Positions 27,283 to 35,100 of a DNA stretch of 37,158 nucleotides are shown in pieces. Under the pieces are notes generated by a model that was given only the letters and a program-made list of their open reading frames with translations, was not told the origin of the DNA and made no database searches. This stretch comes from Pseudomonas fontis (GTDB taxonomy: Bacteria > Pseudomonadota > Gammaproteobacteria > Pseudomonadales > Pseudomonadaceae): the NCBI RefSeq assembly GCF_028656955.1, contig NZ_JAMDGY010000054.1, forward strand, positions 1-37,158, in the 5' to 3' direction. A program made the position numbers and the translations under genes. How positions within the stretch are numbered: the stretch's first letter is position 1; every line of letters starts with the position of its first letter.

Positions 27283-28884
27283 TTACCGGGCCGCGACAGC
27301 GACCGGGGCGACCGGTTTTTCCTCAGGCTGCTCGCCGGCCAGGCGAGCGGCTTGTTCCTCGATGAGGTGGGCGGGCATCGTGCCGTAGTCCTGGACCATC
27401 CACTTGAAGAAGCCGTAGATCTTGATCAGCAGGATCACCATGAACGGGATAGCGGTGAGCACCACGGCGGTTTTCATGGTCGACAGCGAAGCCTTGGCGA
27501 ACAGCATGGCCAGCGGCACCAGGGTCAGCACCACGCACCAGAACAGCCGGTGGGTCGGGCTGGGGTCGTCGCCTTCGCGCAGGTTGCGGGTGCTGGTGGC
27601 GGCAACGGCATAGGCTGCCGCGTCCATGTGCGAGGCGCAGAACACCGCCATGATGAACAGGTACACGGCGAGGAACACCTTGCCCATCGGCAAGGCACTG
27701 AGCAGGGCGCCTACCGCCGCTTCGCCGCCGCTTTCGGTGAGGATCTTCGGCACATCCACGGCACCGCTGATGAACTGGTGCATGCTGTAGCTTTCCAGCG
27801 CGCCAAAGAAGAACCAGCAGCCGACGCTACCGCCCGCGAGCAGGGCGAAGACCACTTCCTTGAGCTGGCGACCGCGCGACACGCGGGTCACGAACATCGC
27901 CACGCCCGGGGCGTAGGACACCCACCACAGCCAATAGAACACCGTCCAGTTGCGGGTGAACGCGCCGTCGCCGGCCGGGTCGGTGAAAAGGCTCATGCGT
28001 ACGTAGTTCTGGAACATCAGGCCAATGGAGTTGGCGGTGTTGTTCAGGGTGAACTGGGTCGGGCCGACCAGCAGCACCACGCCGGCGAATACCAGCGCGC
28101 CGATGCAGACCATCTTGCTCAGGCGTTGTAGGCCGCCATCGATACCGATGTAGGAGCTGAGCGAGAACAGGATGGCCACGGCGCCGATCACCATCAGTTG
28201 CACGGTGAAGGTGTCCGGGGTGCCGGCAAGGACGGAGAGGCCACGGGTCAGCGTCGAAGCCGTCAGGGCCAGCGATACGGTCAGCGCGCCCATCATGGTC
28301 AGCAGGAAGATCAGGTCGACCGCGCGACCGATCGGGCCGGTGGCTTTAAAGCCGGTCACCGCTTCGACAATCGAGGCCAGGTTCAGGCCGCTCTTCTTGC
28401 GCACGTGGAAGTGATAGGCCATGGCCAGCGAGGCCAGGGCATAGATCGACCAGGCGCTGATGCCCCAGTGGAAGAACGAGTAGCTGACGCTGTATTCCAG
28501 CGCCTGCGCGGATTGCGCGGCGATGTTCAGGCCGGGGGTCTGGTAGTAGTAGGCCCACTCCATCACACCCCAGTACAGGGTCGAGGACCCCATGCCGGCG
28601 CAGATGAACATGAATACCCAGGTGGCCGTGGAATATTCCGGCTTGCCGCTGCCGAAGCGGATGTTGCCGTACTTGCTGAAGGCAAGGTACAGCACCGCCA
28701 GGGAGCTGCCGAACACCAGCACCTGGACACTGGTGCCGAAGGTGCGGGTGGCCACTTCGAACAATTGGTTGGCAGCGTGTTCTGCTTCGCCAGGAAACGC
28801 CGCCAGACCGATAACGGTCAGCAGTACGGCAATCAGGCTTACGGTAATCAGGAATACATCAATCTTTTTATTGTTGTGCGACAT
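27283..28884 (-). CDS. BCCT-family transporter, probable carnitine uptake
   Basis: The 533-residue protein is a betaine/carnitine/choline transporter with about 12 membrane segments. Family marks are GMGSSTLYWGVMEWAYYYQTPG-like TM2/3 sequence and the BCCT signature NWTVFYWLWWVSYAP. The first transmembrane helix starts at about residue 11 and there is no long cytosolic N-terminus; the C-terminal tail of about 40 residues carries Glu and Pro and no obvious osmosensing stretch. It is placed as yeaV is in E. coli, between the malate dehydrogenase and cntA genes, so carnitine (or a close relative such as gamma-butyrobetaine) is the likely substrate; that is inferred. The ATG at 28884 has GGAG before it and precedes the first helix; an upstream ATG at 28938 has no such support. 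An operator lies about 105-140 bases upstream. Confidence 0.9.
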   Translation of the reverse strand: MSHNNKKIDVFLITVSLIAVLLTVIGLAAFPGEAEHAANQLFEVATRTFGTSVQVLVFGSSLAVLYLAFSKYGNIRFGSGKPEYSTATWVFMFICAGMGSSTLYWGVMEWAYYYQTPGLNIAAQSAQALEYSVSYSFFHWGISAWSIYALASLAMAYHFHVRKKSGLNLASIVEAVTGFKATGPIGRAVDLIFLLTMMGALTVSLALTASTLTRGLSVLAGTPDTFTVQLMVIGAVAILFSLSSYIGIDGGLQRLSKMVCIGALVFAGVVLLVGPTQFTLNNTANSIGLMFQNYVRMSLFTDPAGDGAFTRNWTVFYWLWWVSYAPGVAMFVTRVSRGRQLKEVVFALLAGGSVGCWFFFGALESYSMHQFISGAVDVPKILTESGGEAAVGALLSALPMGKVFLAVYLFIMAVFCASHMDAAAYAVAATSTRNLREGDDPSPTHRLFWCVVLTLVPLAMLFAKASLSTMKTAVVLTAIPFMVILLIKIYGFFKWMVQDYGTMPAHLIEEQAARLAGEQPEEKPVAPVAVAAR

Positions 28885-28989
28885 CAAACGTCTCCTGCAG
28901 CGTTGGAGTACTTGGTGCGTGGCCCAGGCGCAGCGCAAGGTCAGGCCGGGGTAGTGCCGGTGGTGTTGTCTCCTGTCCGTCCGTGGATC

Positions 28990-29024
28990 GTTAACTAAAA
29001 GTTAACATGAGTCTTTCGGTTAAC
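28990..29024 (-). promoter_or_regulatory. Triple GTTAAC operator upstream of the BCCT gene
   Basis: GTTAAC occurs at 28990-28995, 29001-29006 and 29019-29024. The last two form GTTAAC-N12-GTTAAC, the same 18-base spacing as before cntA, and six of the 12 spacer bases agree. A third site sits 11 bases further on, about one helical turn. The motif is palindromic, so both strands read the same. I saw no such pair elsewhere in the window, including the dmlA/LysR interval. Confidence 0.6.
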
Positions 29025-29060
29025 AGTTTGCAGATAATTCGTGTGGACTGCAAGAGGGCA

Positions 29061-29096
29061 ACCGCCGGTTGTCCGACAATCTGGACAGCCGGCGGT
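29061..29096 (-). terminator. Two-tier hairpin after the malate dehydrogenase gene
   Basis: Outer stem ACCGCCGG / CCGGCGGT (29061-29068, 29089-29096) encloses an inner stem GTCC / GGAC (29071-29074, 29083-29086). It lies five bases beyond the dmlA stop. There is no T-run on the minus strand, so it could stabilise the 3' end or assist Rho-dependent ending, not clearly an intrinsic terminator. Confidence 0.5.
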
Positions 29097-29101
29097 GTTG
29101 C

Positions 29102-30193
29102 TCAGGCGCCGATCAGCTCGACGATGGCCTGGCCGACTTGCTGGGTCGAGGCACTGCCGCCCATGTCGCGGGTGGTTGCGCCGCTGGCGATGACCTGCTC
29201 GATGGCTTTGAGGATGTCGTCGTGGGCCGCCTGGTAGCGGGCGTCGTCGCCGTCCTTGCCGAGGAATTCAAGCATCAGCGCACCGGACCAGATCATCGCG
29301 ATCGGGTTGGCGATGTTCTTGCCGAAGATGTCCGGGGCCGAGCCGTGTACCGGTTCGAACAACGACGGGAACTTGCGCTCCGGGTTGAGGTTGGCCGATG
29401 GCGCGATGCCGATGGTGCCGGCGCAGGCCGGGCCGAGGTCGGAGAGGATGTCGCCGAACAGGTTGGAAGCCACCACCACATCGAAGCGCTCCGGTTGCAG
29501 CACGAAACGTGCGCAGAGGATGTCGATGTGCTGCTTGTCCCAGCTGATATCCGGGTAGTTGGCGGCCATGGCGGCGGTGCGCTCATCCCAGTACGGCATG
29601 CTCACGGCCATGCCGTTGGACTTGGTGGCCGAGGTGACGTGCTTGCGCTCACGGGTCTGGGCGACCTCGAAGGCGTACTTGAGGATGCGGTCGACGCCAC
29701 GGCGGGTGAACACCGACTCCTGCAGCACGAACTCGTTCTCGGTGCCTTCGAACATGCGCCCGCCCAGCGAGGAGTACTCGCCTTCGGTGTTCTCGCGGAT
29801 CACCACGAAATCGATGTCGCCCGGCTTGCGCCCGGCCAGCGGGCAGGGCACGCCGGGGAACAGGCGCACCGGGCGAATGTTCACGTACTGGTCGAAGTCG
29901 CGGCGGAACTTGAGCAGCGAACCCCACAGCGAAATGTGGTCCGGCACCTTGTCTGGCCAGCCGACGGCGCCGAAGTACAGGGCATCGAAGCCCTTGAGTT
30001 GTTCGAACCAGTCGGGCGGCATCATGCTGCCGTGTTCCAGGTAGTAGTCACAGCTGGCCCACTCGAAGTATTCAATCTGCAGGTCCAAGCCGTGCTTGCG
30101 CGCAGCGGCTTCGACTACGCGGATACCTTCAGGGAGGACTTCGTTGCCGATGCCGTCACCCGGGATGGCGGCGATTCTGAATGTCTTGCTCAT
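29102..30193 (-). CDS. dmlA: D-malate dehydrogenase (decarboxylating), DmlA/tartrate dehydrogenase family
   Basis: A 363-residue beta-decarboxylating dehydrogenase. It should oxidise D-malate with NAD to pyruvate and CO2, using Mg or Mn and K. It carries IPGDGIGNEVLPEG, GAVGWPDKVPDH, the substrate-binding arginines in LKFRRDFDQYVNIRPVRL, VIRENTEGEYSS and the metal-binding SNLFGDILSDLGP. Annotation pipelines usually name this family tartrate dehydrogenase. The neighbours favour D-malate: carnitine C3 has R configuration, so malic semialdehyde oxidised to malate should give the D-form, which this enzyme would drain to pyruvate. Position next to a divergent LysR gene equals dmlA/dmlR in E. coli. 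The ATG has no clear Shine-Dalgarno (C-rich leader). Confidence 0.88.
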   Translation of the reverse strand: MSKTFRIAAIPGDGIGNEVLPEGIRVVEAAARKHGLDLQIEYFEWASCDYYLEHGSMMPPDWFEQLKGFDALYFGAVGWPDKVPDHISLWGSLLKFRRDFDQYVNIRPVRLFPGVPCPLAGRKPGDIDFVVIRENTEGEYSSLGGRMFEGTENEFVLQESVFTRRGVDRILKYAFEVAQTRERKHVTSATKSNGMAVSMPYWDERTAAMAANYPDISWDKQHIDILCARFVLQPERFDVVVASNLFGDILSDLGPACAGTIGIAPSANLNPERKFPSLFEPVHGSAPDIFGKNIANPIAMIWSGALMLEFLGKDGDDARYQAAHDDILKAIEQVIASGATTRDMGGSASTQQVGQAIVELIGA

Positions 30194-30253
30194 GGGGGGC
30201 GCACTCGTTGTTTGTTTGGGGAACCGATGTGCGCATGCTATAAGGCGATCATC

Positions 30254-30268
30254 CGGAGATAATCTCCG
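30254..30268. promoter_or_regulatory. LysR-type operator dyad between dmlA and the regulator gene
   Basis: A perfect 7-1-7 dyad, CGGAGAT-A-ATCTCCG, lies in the 102-base interval between the divergent genes. On the minus strand a TATAGC (30242 to 30237) suitable as the dmlA -10 lies about 11 bases away, so the dyad would cover the -35 region; for the regulator gene it lies about 30 bases before the GTG. Such placement fits activation of dmlA and autorepression by the LysR protein. Confidence 0.55.
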
Positions 30269-30295
30269 TCATCATGAATTCTTAGTGCACGTATC

Positions 30296-31210
30296 GTGAA
30301 TAATCTGCCCAATCTTGAAGACCTGAATATCTTCGTCCAGGTGGCCAAGCGTTCCAGCTTTGCCGCCGTGGCCGAGCAACTGGGAATGTCGGCGGCGTTC
30401 ATCAGCAAACGCATCCGCCTGCTTGAGCAAGACCTTGGCGTACGTCTGCTGCACCGCACCACGCGACGGGTGTCGGTAAGCGAGGAGGGCGAGCGGGTCT
30501 ACCAGTGGGCGATGCAGATATTCGAAGCCGTGCAGCGCATGGGCGATGACATCAGTGCGCAGCACCGCGAGCCGGAGGGGCAGCTGCGCATCGCCAGCAG
30601 CCTGGGCCTGGGCCGGCGCTTTGTTGCGCCGGCCCTGTCGGAGCTGGCCGAGCGTTACCCGCAGCTGGATATCCGCCTGGACGTGCATGATCGCCTTGTT
30701 GATCTGATCGAGGAGGGGGTCGACCTGGATATCCGCGTCGGCAATGCCATTGCCCCGCACCTGATCGCCAAGCCGCTGGCGCGCAATCGGCGCGTGCTGT
30801 GCGCCGCGCCGGGTTACCTGGCGCAGCACGGTACGCCGCGCAGCCTGGCGGAATTGAGCAACCACGATTGCCTGGTGATCAAGGAGCGCGACCATCCCTT
30901 TGGTGTCTGGCACCTGGAAGGGCCGCAGGGTGAAGAGAGCGTGCGGGTCACTGGCGGCCTGTCGACCAACCATGGCGAAGTGGCCCACCAGTGGTGCCTG
31001 GATGGGCGCGGCATTTTGCTGCGCTCCTACTGGGATGTGCACGACAGCCTGAACGAGGGGCGGCTGGCGCAGGTGCTCGAGGACTATCACCAGCCGGCAG
31101 ACATCTGGGCGGTGTACACCTCGCCGCTGGCCAGCTCGGCGAAGGTGCGCGTGGCGGTCGAATTCATGCGCCAGTACTTTGCCGAACGCTACAGCCTGCC
31201 GGTCGGCTAG
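30296..31210 (+). CDS. LysR-family regulator, DmlR-like
   Basis: A 304-residue LysR-type transcription factor: N-terminal winged HTH (about 1-65, with FAAVAEQLGMSAAFISKRIRLLEQDLGV split by the recognition helix), a linker helix, and a two-lobed periplasmic-binding-like effector domain (about 92-295, with QLRIASSLGLGRRFVAPAL and DLDIRVG). It is divergent from dmlA, like DmlR (YeaT) of E. coli, which answers to D-malate. By analogy the effector could be malate or another carnitine product. Whether it also binds the GTTAAC pairs is open; those do not look like LysR T-N11-A boxes. The start is GTG at 30296; no strong ribosome binding site is seen and no in-frame ATG is near. Confidence 0.85.
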   Translation: MNNLPNLEDLNIFVQVAKRSSFAAVAEQLGMSAAFISKRIRLLEQDLGVRLLHRTTRRVSVSEEGERVYQWAMQIFEAVQRMGDDISAQHREPEGQLRIASSLGLGRRFVAPALSELAERYPQLDIRLDVHDRLVDLIEEGVDLDIRVGNAIAPHLIAKPLARNRRVLCAAPGYLAQHGTPRSLAELSNHDCLVIKERDHPFGVWHLEGPQGEESVRVTGGLSTNHGEVAHQWCLDGRGILLRSYWDVHDSLNEGRLAQVLEDYHQPADIWAVYTSPLASSAKVRVAVEFMRQYFAERYSLPVG

Positions 31211-31268
31211 CGCGACAAGGGCGCATGACGCCGACTACGCAACACTGAAAAGTTTCATCTTTGCCCCT

Positions 31269-31285
31269 TGCACTTTCATTGGGCA
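31269..31285 (+). promoter_or_regulatory. NtrC-like site upstream of ureD
   Basis: TGCACTTTCATTGGGCA resembles the 17-base NtrC dyad (TGCACY...GGTGCA), with the left arm intact and two mismatches on the right. It is only about 11 bases from the sigma-54-like -24 element, closer than most activating NtrC sites. Tentative. Confidence 0.3.
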
Positions 31286-31295
31286 TTTTTTGCGT

Positions 31296-31311
31296 TGGCC
31301 CGCAATGTGCA
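31296..31311 (+). promoter_or_regulatory. Sigma-54-like promoter of the urease operon
   Basis: TGGCCCG-CAAT-GTGCA fits the RpoN consensus TGGCACG-N4-TTGCA with two mismatches and has GG and GC exactly ten bases apart. Transcription would start about 31320, some 75 bases before the ureD start. Urease operons are commonly under nitrogen control, so an NtrC/RpoN promoter is reasonable; the match is by eye. Confidence 0.5.
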
Positions 31312-31394
31312 CTGCATCTTGAAGGGATTCTTGATCAACCGGTCAGGCCTTCCGTTTCCTTCGACCGATGCAGTACCCATTGGGGCCTGGTGGC

Positions 31395-32228
31395 ATGACG
31401 CTTCCCGAACCACAGCGTGCAGAACAGGCAGACGCCGGCTGGAATGCCGAGCTGATGTTGCGTTTCGTCCAGTGCGAAACCCGGACCCGTCTTGGTGCGC
31501 GCCGGCATTTCGGACCTCTTTTGGTGCAGCGACCCTTCTATCCGGAAGGCGCGCCCTGTCACGTCTACGTGCTGCATCCACCCGGCGGCGTGGTCGGTGG
31601 CGATCGCCTGGCCCTGGACATTCACCTGGAGCCTGGCAGCCACGCGCTGCTGACCATGCCTGGCGCCACCAAGTTCTACCGCAGCGCCGGCCCGACCTCG
31701 GTGCTCAAGCAGCATTTTCACCTGGGCGAAGGCAGCACACTGGAATGGCTGCCCCCCGGCAGCATCTGCTTCCCCGGTGCCCGCGTGGCGCTGGAGAGCC
31801 GCTTCAGCCTGGCCCCCGGCGCGCGCCTGCTGGCCTGGGAAACCTTGTGCCTGGGCCGCCCGGTCATGGGCGAAACCTTCAGCCACGGCGCCCTCGACAG
31901 CCGCCTGCACATCGACCTGCCCGACGACCTCGGCCTGCACGAGCGCCTGCGCATCGAGGGCGGTCGCCTCGACAAGCTCGCCGGCCACCCCTTGCAAGCC
32001 ACGTTCTGCGCGGCGCCGGCGACGCCCGAATTGCTCGATCAGGTGCGCGAACTACTTGCGGGCCTGCCGCTGCCAGCCGGCGCCACCTTGCTCGGGCCGC
32101 TGCTGGTGGTACGTCTTTTGGATAACGACAACCAACGCCTGCAAACCACCCTGCAACGCATCTGGTATTGCCTGCGCCCGGCCATCCTCGGCCTGGCGCC
32201 ATGCCCGCCGCGCATCTGGGCCACCTGA
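31395..32228 (+). CDS. ureD: Urease accessory protein UreD
   Basis: UreD (UreH) binds apo-urease and, with UreF and UreG, forms the complex that delivers nickel to the active site. The 277-residue protein has the typical GARRHFGPLLVQRPFYPEG start, HPPGGVVGGDRL, the core LLTMPGATKFYRS and LGRPVMGE segments, and the C-terminal RPAILGLAPCPPRIW. The ATG at 31395 agrees with the start of P. putida-type UreD; an ATG nine codons upstream has no ribosome binding site. It is the first gene of the urease operon, with ureA 10 bases downstream. Confidence 0.93.
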   Translation: MTLPEPQRAEQADAGWNAELMLRFVQCETRTRLGARRHFGPLLVQRPFYPEGAPCHVYVLHPPGGVVGGDRLALDIHLEPGSHALLTMPGATKFYRSAGPTSVLKQHFHLGEGSTLEWLPPGSICFPGARVALESRFSLAPGARLLAWETLCLGRPVMGETFSHGALDSRLHIDLPDDLGLHERLRIEGGRLDKLAGHPLQATFCAAPATPELLDQVRELLAGLPLPAGATLLGPLLVVRLLDNDNQRLQTTLQRIWYCLRPAILGLAPCPPRIWAT

Positions 32229-32238
32229 GAGAGCACCG

Positions 32239-32541
32239 ATGGAGCTGACCCCGAGAGAAAAAGACAAGTTGCTGCTGTTCACTGCCGCGTTGCTTGCCGA
32301 GCGCCGCCGTGATCGCGGCTTGAAGCTCAACTACCCGGAAGCCGTGGCATTGATCAGCGCGGCGGTGCTTGAAGGTGCCCGGGACGGGCGCACGGTGGCC
32401 GAGTTGATGAGCCTGGGCCGTGAAGTCCTGCGGCGTGACCAGGTGATGGAGGGGGTTGCCGAAATGATCCCCGACGTGCAGGTCGAAGCGACGTTTCCCG
32501 ACGGGACCAAGCTGGTCACCGTGCATGACCCGATCATCTGA
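32239..32541 (+). CDS. ureA: Urease gamma subunit UreA
   Basis: The 100-residue gamma subunit of the nickel urease, which hydrolyses urea to ammonia and carbamate in the cytoplasm. The sequence opens MELTPREKDKLLLFTAALLA and holds the conserved GLKLNYPEA, ALISAAVLEGARDG and the C-terminal PDVQVEATFPDGTKLVTVH. Length is exactly the family norm. It packs against UreC in the (UreABC)3 assembly. The short spacing to ureD and ureB shows one operon. Confidence 0.97.
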   Translation: MELTPREKDKLLLFTAALLAERRRDRGLKLNYPEAVALISAAVLEGARDGRTVAELMSLGREVLRRDQVMEGVAEMIPDVQVEATFPDGTKLVTVHDPII

Positions 32542-32559
32542 GCGCCGCAGGAGAACCGC

Positions 32560-32877
32560 ATGATTCCCGGAGAAATACAGGTCGCCGATGGCGACATCGA
32601 GCTCAATGCCGGCCGTGAACCGATCAGCGTCAGTGTCGCCAACCACGGTGACCGCCCGGTGCAGGTGGGCTCGCATTATCACTTTTACGAGGTCAATGCC
32701 GCGTTGGTGTTCGACCGTGCGCCGACCCTTGGCTTTCGCCTGGACATCCCGGCCGGCACGGCGGTGCGGTTCGAACCGGGGCAGTCGCGCAGCGTGCAGT
32801 TGGTGGCTTATGCCGGCAAGCGTGAAGTCTATGGCTTCCAGGGCAAGGTCATGGGTCCGCTGGAGGCGCTGGCATGA
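32560..32877 (+). CDS. ureB: Urease beta subunit UreB
   Basis: The 105-residue beta subunit bridges UreA and UreC. It has MIPGEIQVADGDIELNAGRE at the start, then VGSHYHFYEVN and the FEPGQSRSVQLVAYAGKREVYGF block that is near invariant. AGGAG precedes the ATG. Its stop overlaps the ureC start by four bases (ATGA), so translation is coupled. In P. putida-type loci a GNAT acetyltransferase gene may lie between ureA and ureB; here only 18 bases separate them. Confidence 0.97.
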   Translation: MIPGEIQVADGDIELNAGREPISVSVANHGDRPVQVGSHYHFYEVNAALVFDRAPTLGFRLDIPAGTAVRFEPGQSRSVQLVAYAGKREVYGFQGKVMGPLEALA

Positions 32878-34577
32878 GCCGAATTTCCCGTCAGGCCTAT
32901 GCCGACATGTTCGGCCCGACCGTGGGCGATCGCGTACGCCTGGCCGACACCGAGCTGTGGGTAGAGGTGGAGAAGGACTTCACGCTGTATGGCGAGGAGG
33001 TCAAGTTCGGCGGCGGCAAGGTCATCCGTGACGGCATGGGCCAGGGCCAGATGCGCGCAGCCGAGGCGATGGACCTGGTGCTGACCAACGCGCTGATCAT
33101 CGATCACTGGGGCATAGTCAAGGCTGACATCGGCGTAAAGAACGGGCGCATCTTCGGCATCGGCAAGGCCGGCAACCCTGATGTGCAGCCCGGCGTAACC
33201 CTGCCGGTCGGGCCTGCCACCGAAGTGATTGCCGCCGAAGGCAAGATCGTCACTGCTGGCGGCATTGACTCGCACATCCACTTCATCTGCCCGCAGCAGG
33301 TGGAGGAGGCGCTGACCTCCGGCATCACCACATTCATTGGTGGCGGCACCGGGCCTGCCACTGGCACCAACGCCACCACCTGCACTTCCGGCCCGTGGTA
33401 CCTCGCGCGCATGTTGCAGGCGGCGGATGAACTGCCGATCAACATCGGCCTGCTGGGCAAGGGCAACGCCTCGCGGCCCGAGGGCTTGCGCGAGCAGATC
33501 GAGGCCGGCGCGGTCGGGCTCAAGCTGCATGAAGACTGGGGTTCGACACCGGCCGCCATCGACTGTTGCCTGAGCGTGGCCGAAGAGCACGATGTGCAGG
33601 TCGCCTTGCACAGCGACACGTTGAACGAATCGGGCTGCATCGAGGACACCCTGGCCGCCATTGGTGATCGCACCATTCATACCTTCCACACTGAGGGGGC
33701 GGGTGGCGGGCATGCGCCGGACATCATCCGCGCAGCGGGCTTCGCCAACGTGCTGCCGTCTTCGACCAACCCGACGCTGCCCTACACCATCAATACCGTG
33801 GATGAGCATCTGGACATGCTGATGGTTTGCCATCACCTGGACACCAGCATTCCCGAGGACGTGGCGTTTGCCGAGTCGCGCATTCGCCGCGAGACCATTG
33901 CTGCCGAAGACATCCTTCACGACCTGGGCGCGTTCTCCATGACCTCTTCCGACTCCCAGGCCATGGGCCGGGTGGGCGAGGTGGTGCTGCGCACCTGGCA
34001 GGTCGCGCACCAGATGAAACTGCGCCGTGGGCCGCTGGCACCGGACACGGCGCGCAGCGACAACTTCCGGGTCAAGCGCTACATCGCCAAGTACACCATC
34101 AACCCGGCGCTGACCCATGGCATCGCCCATGAAGTGGGCTCGGTGGAGGCCGGCAAGTTGGCTGATCTGGTGCTCTGGGCGCCGGCATTCTTTGCCGTGA
34201 AACCGGCGCTGGTGATCAAGGGCGGGATGATCGCCATGGCCGCGATGGGCGACATCAACGGCTCGATCCCCACCCCGCAGCCGGTGCATTACCGGCCGAT
34301 GTTCGGGGCGCTGGGGGCGGCGCGCAATGCCACGCGCATGACCTTCCTTTCGCAAGCGGCGGTGCAGCGCGGCGTGCACCAGCAACTGGGCCTGCGCAGC
34401 CTGATCGGCACCGTCAGCGGCTGTCGCACGGTGCGCAAGCCCGACATGGTGCACAACGGCCTGCTGCCGACCATCGAGGTGGACGCGCAAACCTATGAAG
34501 TGCGCGCCAACGGCGAGCTGCTGGTGTGCGAGCCGGCCAGCGTGCTGCCGATGGCCCAGCGTTATTTTCTGTTCTGA
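32874..34577 (+). CDS. ureC: Urease catalytic alpha subunit UreC
   Basis: UreC holds the di-nickel active site. The 567-residue protein keeps every catalytic residue at canonical numbering: His134 and His136 (SHIHFICPQQ), the carbamylated Lys217 (GLKLHEDWG), His-containing VALHSDTLNESG and HTFHTEGAGGGHAPD, the flap His320 after Cys319 (MVCHHLD) and Asp360 (SSDSQAMGR). It should therefore be active once nickel is loaded by UreDEFG. The end reads MAQRYFLF, as is usual. ureE follows after 10 bases. Confidence 0.98.
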   Translation: MSRISRQAYADMFGPTVGDRVRLADTELWVEVEKDFTLYGEEVKFGGGKVIRDGMGQGQMRAAEAMDLVLTNALIIDHWGIVKADIGVKNGRIFGIGKAGNPDVQPGVTLPVGPATEVIAAEGKIVTAGGIDSHIHFICPQQVEEALTSGITTFIGGGTGPATGTNATTCTSGPWYLARMLQAADELPINIGLLGKGNASRPEGLREQIEAGAVGLKLHEDWGSTPAAIDCCLSVAEEHDVQVALHSDTLNESGCIEDTLAAIGDRTIHTFHTEGAGGGHAPDIIRAAGFANVLPSSTNPTLPYTINTVDEHLDMLMVCHHLDTSIPEDVAFAESRIRRETIAAEDILHDLGAFSMTSSDSQAMGRVGEVVLRTWQVAHQMKLRRGPLAPDTARSDNFRVKRYIAKYTINPALTHGIAHEVGSVEAGKLADLVLWAPAFFAVKPALVIKGGMIAMAAMGDINGSIPTPQPVHYRPMFGALGAARNATRMTFLSQAAVQRGVHQQLGLRSLIGTVSGCRTVRKPDMVHNGLLPTIEVDAQTYEVRANGELLVCEPASVLPMAQRYFLF

Positions 34578-34587
34578 AGGAGACGAG

Positions 34588-35079
34588 ATGATCCTCTTGA
34601 CCTTACGGGCGAGCGAGGCCGCGTCCATCAGCGGCACGGTCACCCTCGACCTGGATACACGCATCAAGAGCCGGGTGCGCGTCACCCTGGACGATGGCCG
34701 CGAAGCGGGCCTGATGCTGGAGCGCGGCCAGCTGATCCGTGGCGGCGAGTTGCTGACGGACGCGCAGGGCGGCGAAGTGATTCGCGTGGTGGCGGCGGAT
34801 GAGCAGGTGTCCACGGTGCGCTGCGCTGATGCATTGCTGCTGGCGCGGGCCTGTTATCACTTGGGCAATCGCCATGTACCGCTGGAGATCGGTGCGGGGT
34901 TTGTGCGCTATCAGCATGACTATGTGCTCGATGACATGGTGCGCGGGTTGGGCTTGACGGTGGTTATCGAACAGGCCCCGTTCGAGCCGGAAGCGGGCGC
35001 CTACCAGAGTGCACCGCACAGCCATGCGCCCAGCCACGAGCATCGTTTTGTACGTGTTGCCGGTCACCACGCCCACTGA
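34588..35079 (+). CDS. ureE: Urease nickel chaperone UreE
   Basis: UreE binds nickel and passes it to UreG. The 163-residue protein has the N-terminal peptide-binding domain and the C-terminal metal-binding domain with CYHLGNRHVPLEI and the conserved RYQHDYVLDDM. The C-terminus carries seven histidines in the last 22 or so residues (HSHAPSHEH and HHAH), a nickel-storing tail. AAGGAG lies before the ATG at 34588; an earlier in-frame ATG lies inside ureC and is rejected. Confidence 0.96.
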   Translation: MILLTLRASEAASISGTVTLDLDTRIKSRVRVTLDDGREAGLMLERGQLIRGGELLTDAQGGEVIRVVAADEQVSTVRCADALLLARACYHLGNRHVPLEIGAGFVRYQHDYVLDDMVRGLGLTVVIEQAPFEPEAGAYQSAPHSHAPSHEHRFVRVAGHHAH

Positions 35080-35100
35080 TTTTCCCCTGGAGTTTCTGCC

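Noticed and set aside
29102..30193. Tartrate dehydrogenase or isopropylmalate dehydrogenase
   Set aside because: Same superfamily, but the divergent LysR gene and the cnt genes favour D-malate. Isopropylmalate dehydrogenase would be expected in a leu locus. Activity on tartrate as a side reaction is not excluded.
32829..34814. Long minus-strand open frame opposite ureC
   Set aside because: Overlaps the invariant urease alpha gene completely and has no domain or ribosome binding site of its own.
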